The position numbers and the translations under genes are program-made. The notes under the pieces are model-generated. The model saw only the letters and a list, made by a program, of their open reading frames with translations. It made no database searches and was not told where the DNA came from. A DNA stretch of 64,000 bases. Origin: Pyrocephalus nanus. Its lineage: Eukaryota > Chordata > Aves > Passeriformes > Tyrannidae. This document shows positions 61,501 to 64,000 of this stretch, one piece after another. The stretch lies in NCBI GenBank assembly GCA_038380795.1, contig CM076269.1, positions 372,001 to 436,000 on the forward strand, written 5' to 3'. The stretch's first letter is position 1. Every line of letters starts with the position of its first letter.

Positions 61501-64000
61501 GATAATGAATTAATGGTAGTGTACAGGCACTTTAGGAATCAAATAACTAATTTCTTTTGTCATTGGCAATCACAGCTGTTATCCTGAAATGTGATAAGAA
61601 AGTTGCATATGTGTGTTTTCAGCATTTGAAAGCTAAACCTAATATCTATGAAAATTAGTACAAGGATTTCTGTATACATTGTTAAACATGCTGCTAATTG
61701 ATTTGCCACACAAATACTGGAGGCAACCCGCTGGAATTGAACAGTGGAGATGGATTGCTGTGCTCAGAAGAGGAGAGAACCTGATTCTTAGATGTCTTAC
61801 GCTGTGCTGGCTGAGCACAAAGGGCTCTTCTGGGATGGATTTCAGGGGGTTTGGCTCTCTTGCAGCCACTGATGGCAGTGGTGTTCGGTTTTGGGGTCTG
61901 TGGGACAGGGCAGGACTGAGCAGAGCGATGGCCTCGGTGCCAAAGAGCTCTCGTGGCCAGGCTGGGAAGCAGAGCTGGGGCTGGGCTCTGCTGCTTTCAG
62001 TGCCCCTGGGGGTGGAAGGGCCTTGAGGGGCTGGGGGAGCTGCTGGGGATGGAGAGGCTTTTCAAACAGTGTTCTCTGGTACCTGGCACGCTGCTGGCTG
62101 GGAGCACTCGGGGTTCTGGCCAGCGCTGGACACCGGATCCTGTGCACACTTCTCCTGGTGTGCATGCAGCACCCAGGCAGCACAAAGCGTGTCTTTATCT
62201 GTTTAAATCAGTAATCAATCTTCTCACTGTGAACGCTGCCAGGCTTGTGGTAAAATTTTGCCCTCAACAAGAAAATTCAATATACTGTCTTCCCAAATGG
62301 CAAATATTGAAAGTGTTCTTTTTAAGGTAGGAGGCATCTTCTTTTTGAGTTTAAACATTTATATAGTAAAGGCCCACTGAAATTATTATTTCATTGTCAC
62401 GCACCCTTTTCACAAAAGAATGCAGAGAAGCCTTTTGAAATAAATCTGGTGACACTAGAGAGTTTACAAATACTAGCATATTAATATACAGCTAAAATAA
62501 TAATAAAAAACACCATGCTGCTAAAGATGTTTAGTATTATCCACTCTCTGCGGGAGTTTATTAGAAACTCCAGCTTTCTTTTATTAAAATTTCAATTTGG
62601 CTTGGTGAATGAGATCCTATGTTAGTGTCATAAAGTGAGAAGCCAGAAGGAGAGGATATTGGCATTTAAATGCAGATTTCATTTTGAAATACTGTATATT
62701 ATAATACCAGAATATTACATATCACAAATATTACATATTAGTGGTGTTAGAAATAGTTGTGCTGATTTCTATATTCATCAGATTGTCATTGTTTTCTGTG
62801 CCATCTGGAAGTTTATACATGTAATTTTTAAATATATCCTAAGAAGTTTTTAATATAACTATAAGTAGAAAGCAAATACTGCATAATTCTGTAGAGATTT
62901 TAAAAGATGGTTGGCACAAATGATGTCCCAGAATTGGCTTCACTGTCAAGGGACCAACTTAAAAAATCAAACCTTTCCTGAATCACTATAGGGAAGTAGT
63001 GGATTTAAATTTGACAATTGTATCTTTTTAGGTATGTGGTTTAATAGTGATTTTTATTTAAGACTGATTGGTGTTTTTTCAGCCACCTTCTCACTTGTGT
63101 GGATCAGCCATGTGGCTGTGATACCTCAACTGGAAATTAACTCTTCCTTTGTAGCTCTTCCTGCTTCCCTGAGCTTTGGTGGGGAGTGCTGTACAGTGAT
63201 GTTATCAGCACTGACAGAGGGTTTTGCTGCAAATTGATCTCTGTTTCCTGGCATCTTCAAAGAAGATGAGCTGGAAAGGATGGCCAGAAATGGGTGGGCT
63301 GTGCTTCTCACCCCTGCCTGCCGTTCCCAGGAGGGCTCTCCTCTGTGTGAGCTTCCAGCAGCCGTGCCGGTCCCTGCAGCCGTGCTGGGGTGATGGAGGG
63401 TGCCCAGGGTGGGGTGCCCAGCAGCTGGGACACAGCAAGGGAGGAGCATGGCTTGATCTCCCACTTCAGGGATGGAATGACTTGGTCAGGGGTGCTCAAA
63501 GTTTTGTTGCACCTGAAATGCCATAGAAGGACTGGAAGGGAAGTGTGTGTAAGACTGAGTGGGTTTGTGTGTACAAATATTCTCATATACTCGGTATAAA
63601 TACATATAGTTCAAATATCAGGTTTGTACCTTTTACTTTTCAAGAGCATGTCTTGAGTTGCTGTTTAATTCTGAACTGGTACTTTTTCTTAATTTTTTTG
63701 TTTTGTTTTGGTTTCATGTAATTTAACTTTGGTGGTCTCAGCACAGTGACATCTGGACATGTCGCAAAATGGTCATAAATTAACCCACAGTCTTTCACAT
63801 ACTGCTGTAATTAACTTCAGATTTCTTTTCTATTTTATTTTGAAAGAGATTCCTCTGTTCTGTTGTTTGTGATTGGATAATCAGTGTTTCATTATTTGGT
63901 GAAGTGTTGCTTTAAAAGTTGATGGCACCAACAACTCAATCCAGCTGGAACCCTCCACGATGGAAAAAAAAAATCTCTCTCACATCCCCCCATCTGGATT

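Larger units (their letters stand above)
52393..64000. other. Intergenic, no supported gene
   Basis: Apart from the exon-like segment at 52966-53264 I see AT-rich unique sequence with GC-richer islets (about 54350-54550, 57780-57960, 61860-62160 and 63270-63450). A 15-base tandem duplication lies at about 58548-58578. Open frames are short and lack domains. A conserved enhancer could be present, but that cannot be judged from one sequence. Confidence 0.5.

Overview
This is vertebrate genomic DNA, almost certainly avian and probably from a neoavian or songbird lineage. The evidence is the intron/exon structure, the low repeat content, several degraded CR1 retrotransposon 3' ends (the typical bird LINE) and local GC-rich minisatellites. 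There are no prokaryotic operons, no CRISPR array and no recognisable tRNA or rRNA gene.

The one protein-coding gene I can support is the 3' part of TTLL7 (tubulin polyglutamylase, tubulin tyrosine ligase-like 7) on the + strand. Seven coding exons lie at 2068-2263, 2969-3249, 5858-5992, 7703-7783, 11501-11661, 14306-14479 and 17844-17964. All have AG/GT boundaries and compatible reading phases. Joined, they give 1149 nt, encoding the C-terminal 382 residues plus a stop. The catalytic ligase domain and microtubule-binding helix lie upstream of the window, and bases 1-2067 are intron. The 3' UTR starts at 17965, and several AATAAA signals lie between 18077 and 20048.

From about 20 kb to the end I see no convincing protein-coding gene. 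In mammals the DNA 3' of TTLL7 faces a long gene desert toward ADGRL2, and this flank looks equivalent. It contains: a GC-rich, CpG-rich block (about 20.0-21.6 kb) holding two different minisatellites and several splice-donor-like sites; CR1 remnants at about 21.95-22.5, 28.17-28.36 and 38.77-39.1 kb; a perfect-length 13-bp x 20 minisatellite at 27.3-27.6 kb; a four-copy 69-bp tandem repeat at 31.0-31.3 kb; an unclassified dispersed repeat present twice (35.2 and 49.5 kb); and a small relic of a non-LTR reverse transcriptase on the minus strand at 52.3 kb. The rest is AT-rich, apparently unique sequence.

The points most worth a second look are: an exon-like segment in the last TTLL7 intron (14804-14932) that would truncate the protein; the unclassified repeat pair; the CpG-rich block as a possible promoter of an unannotated transcript; a cluster of CAGGTG/AGGTGTG motifs built by a minisatellite; and a few exon-like segments in the desert. 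I did not find a clearly new biological system.
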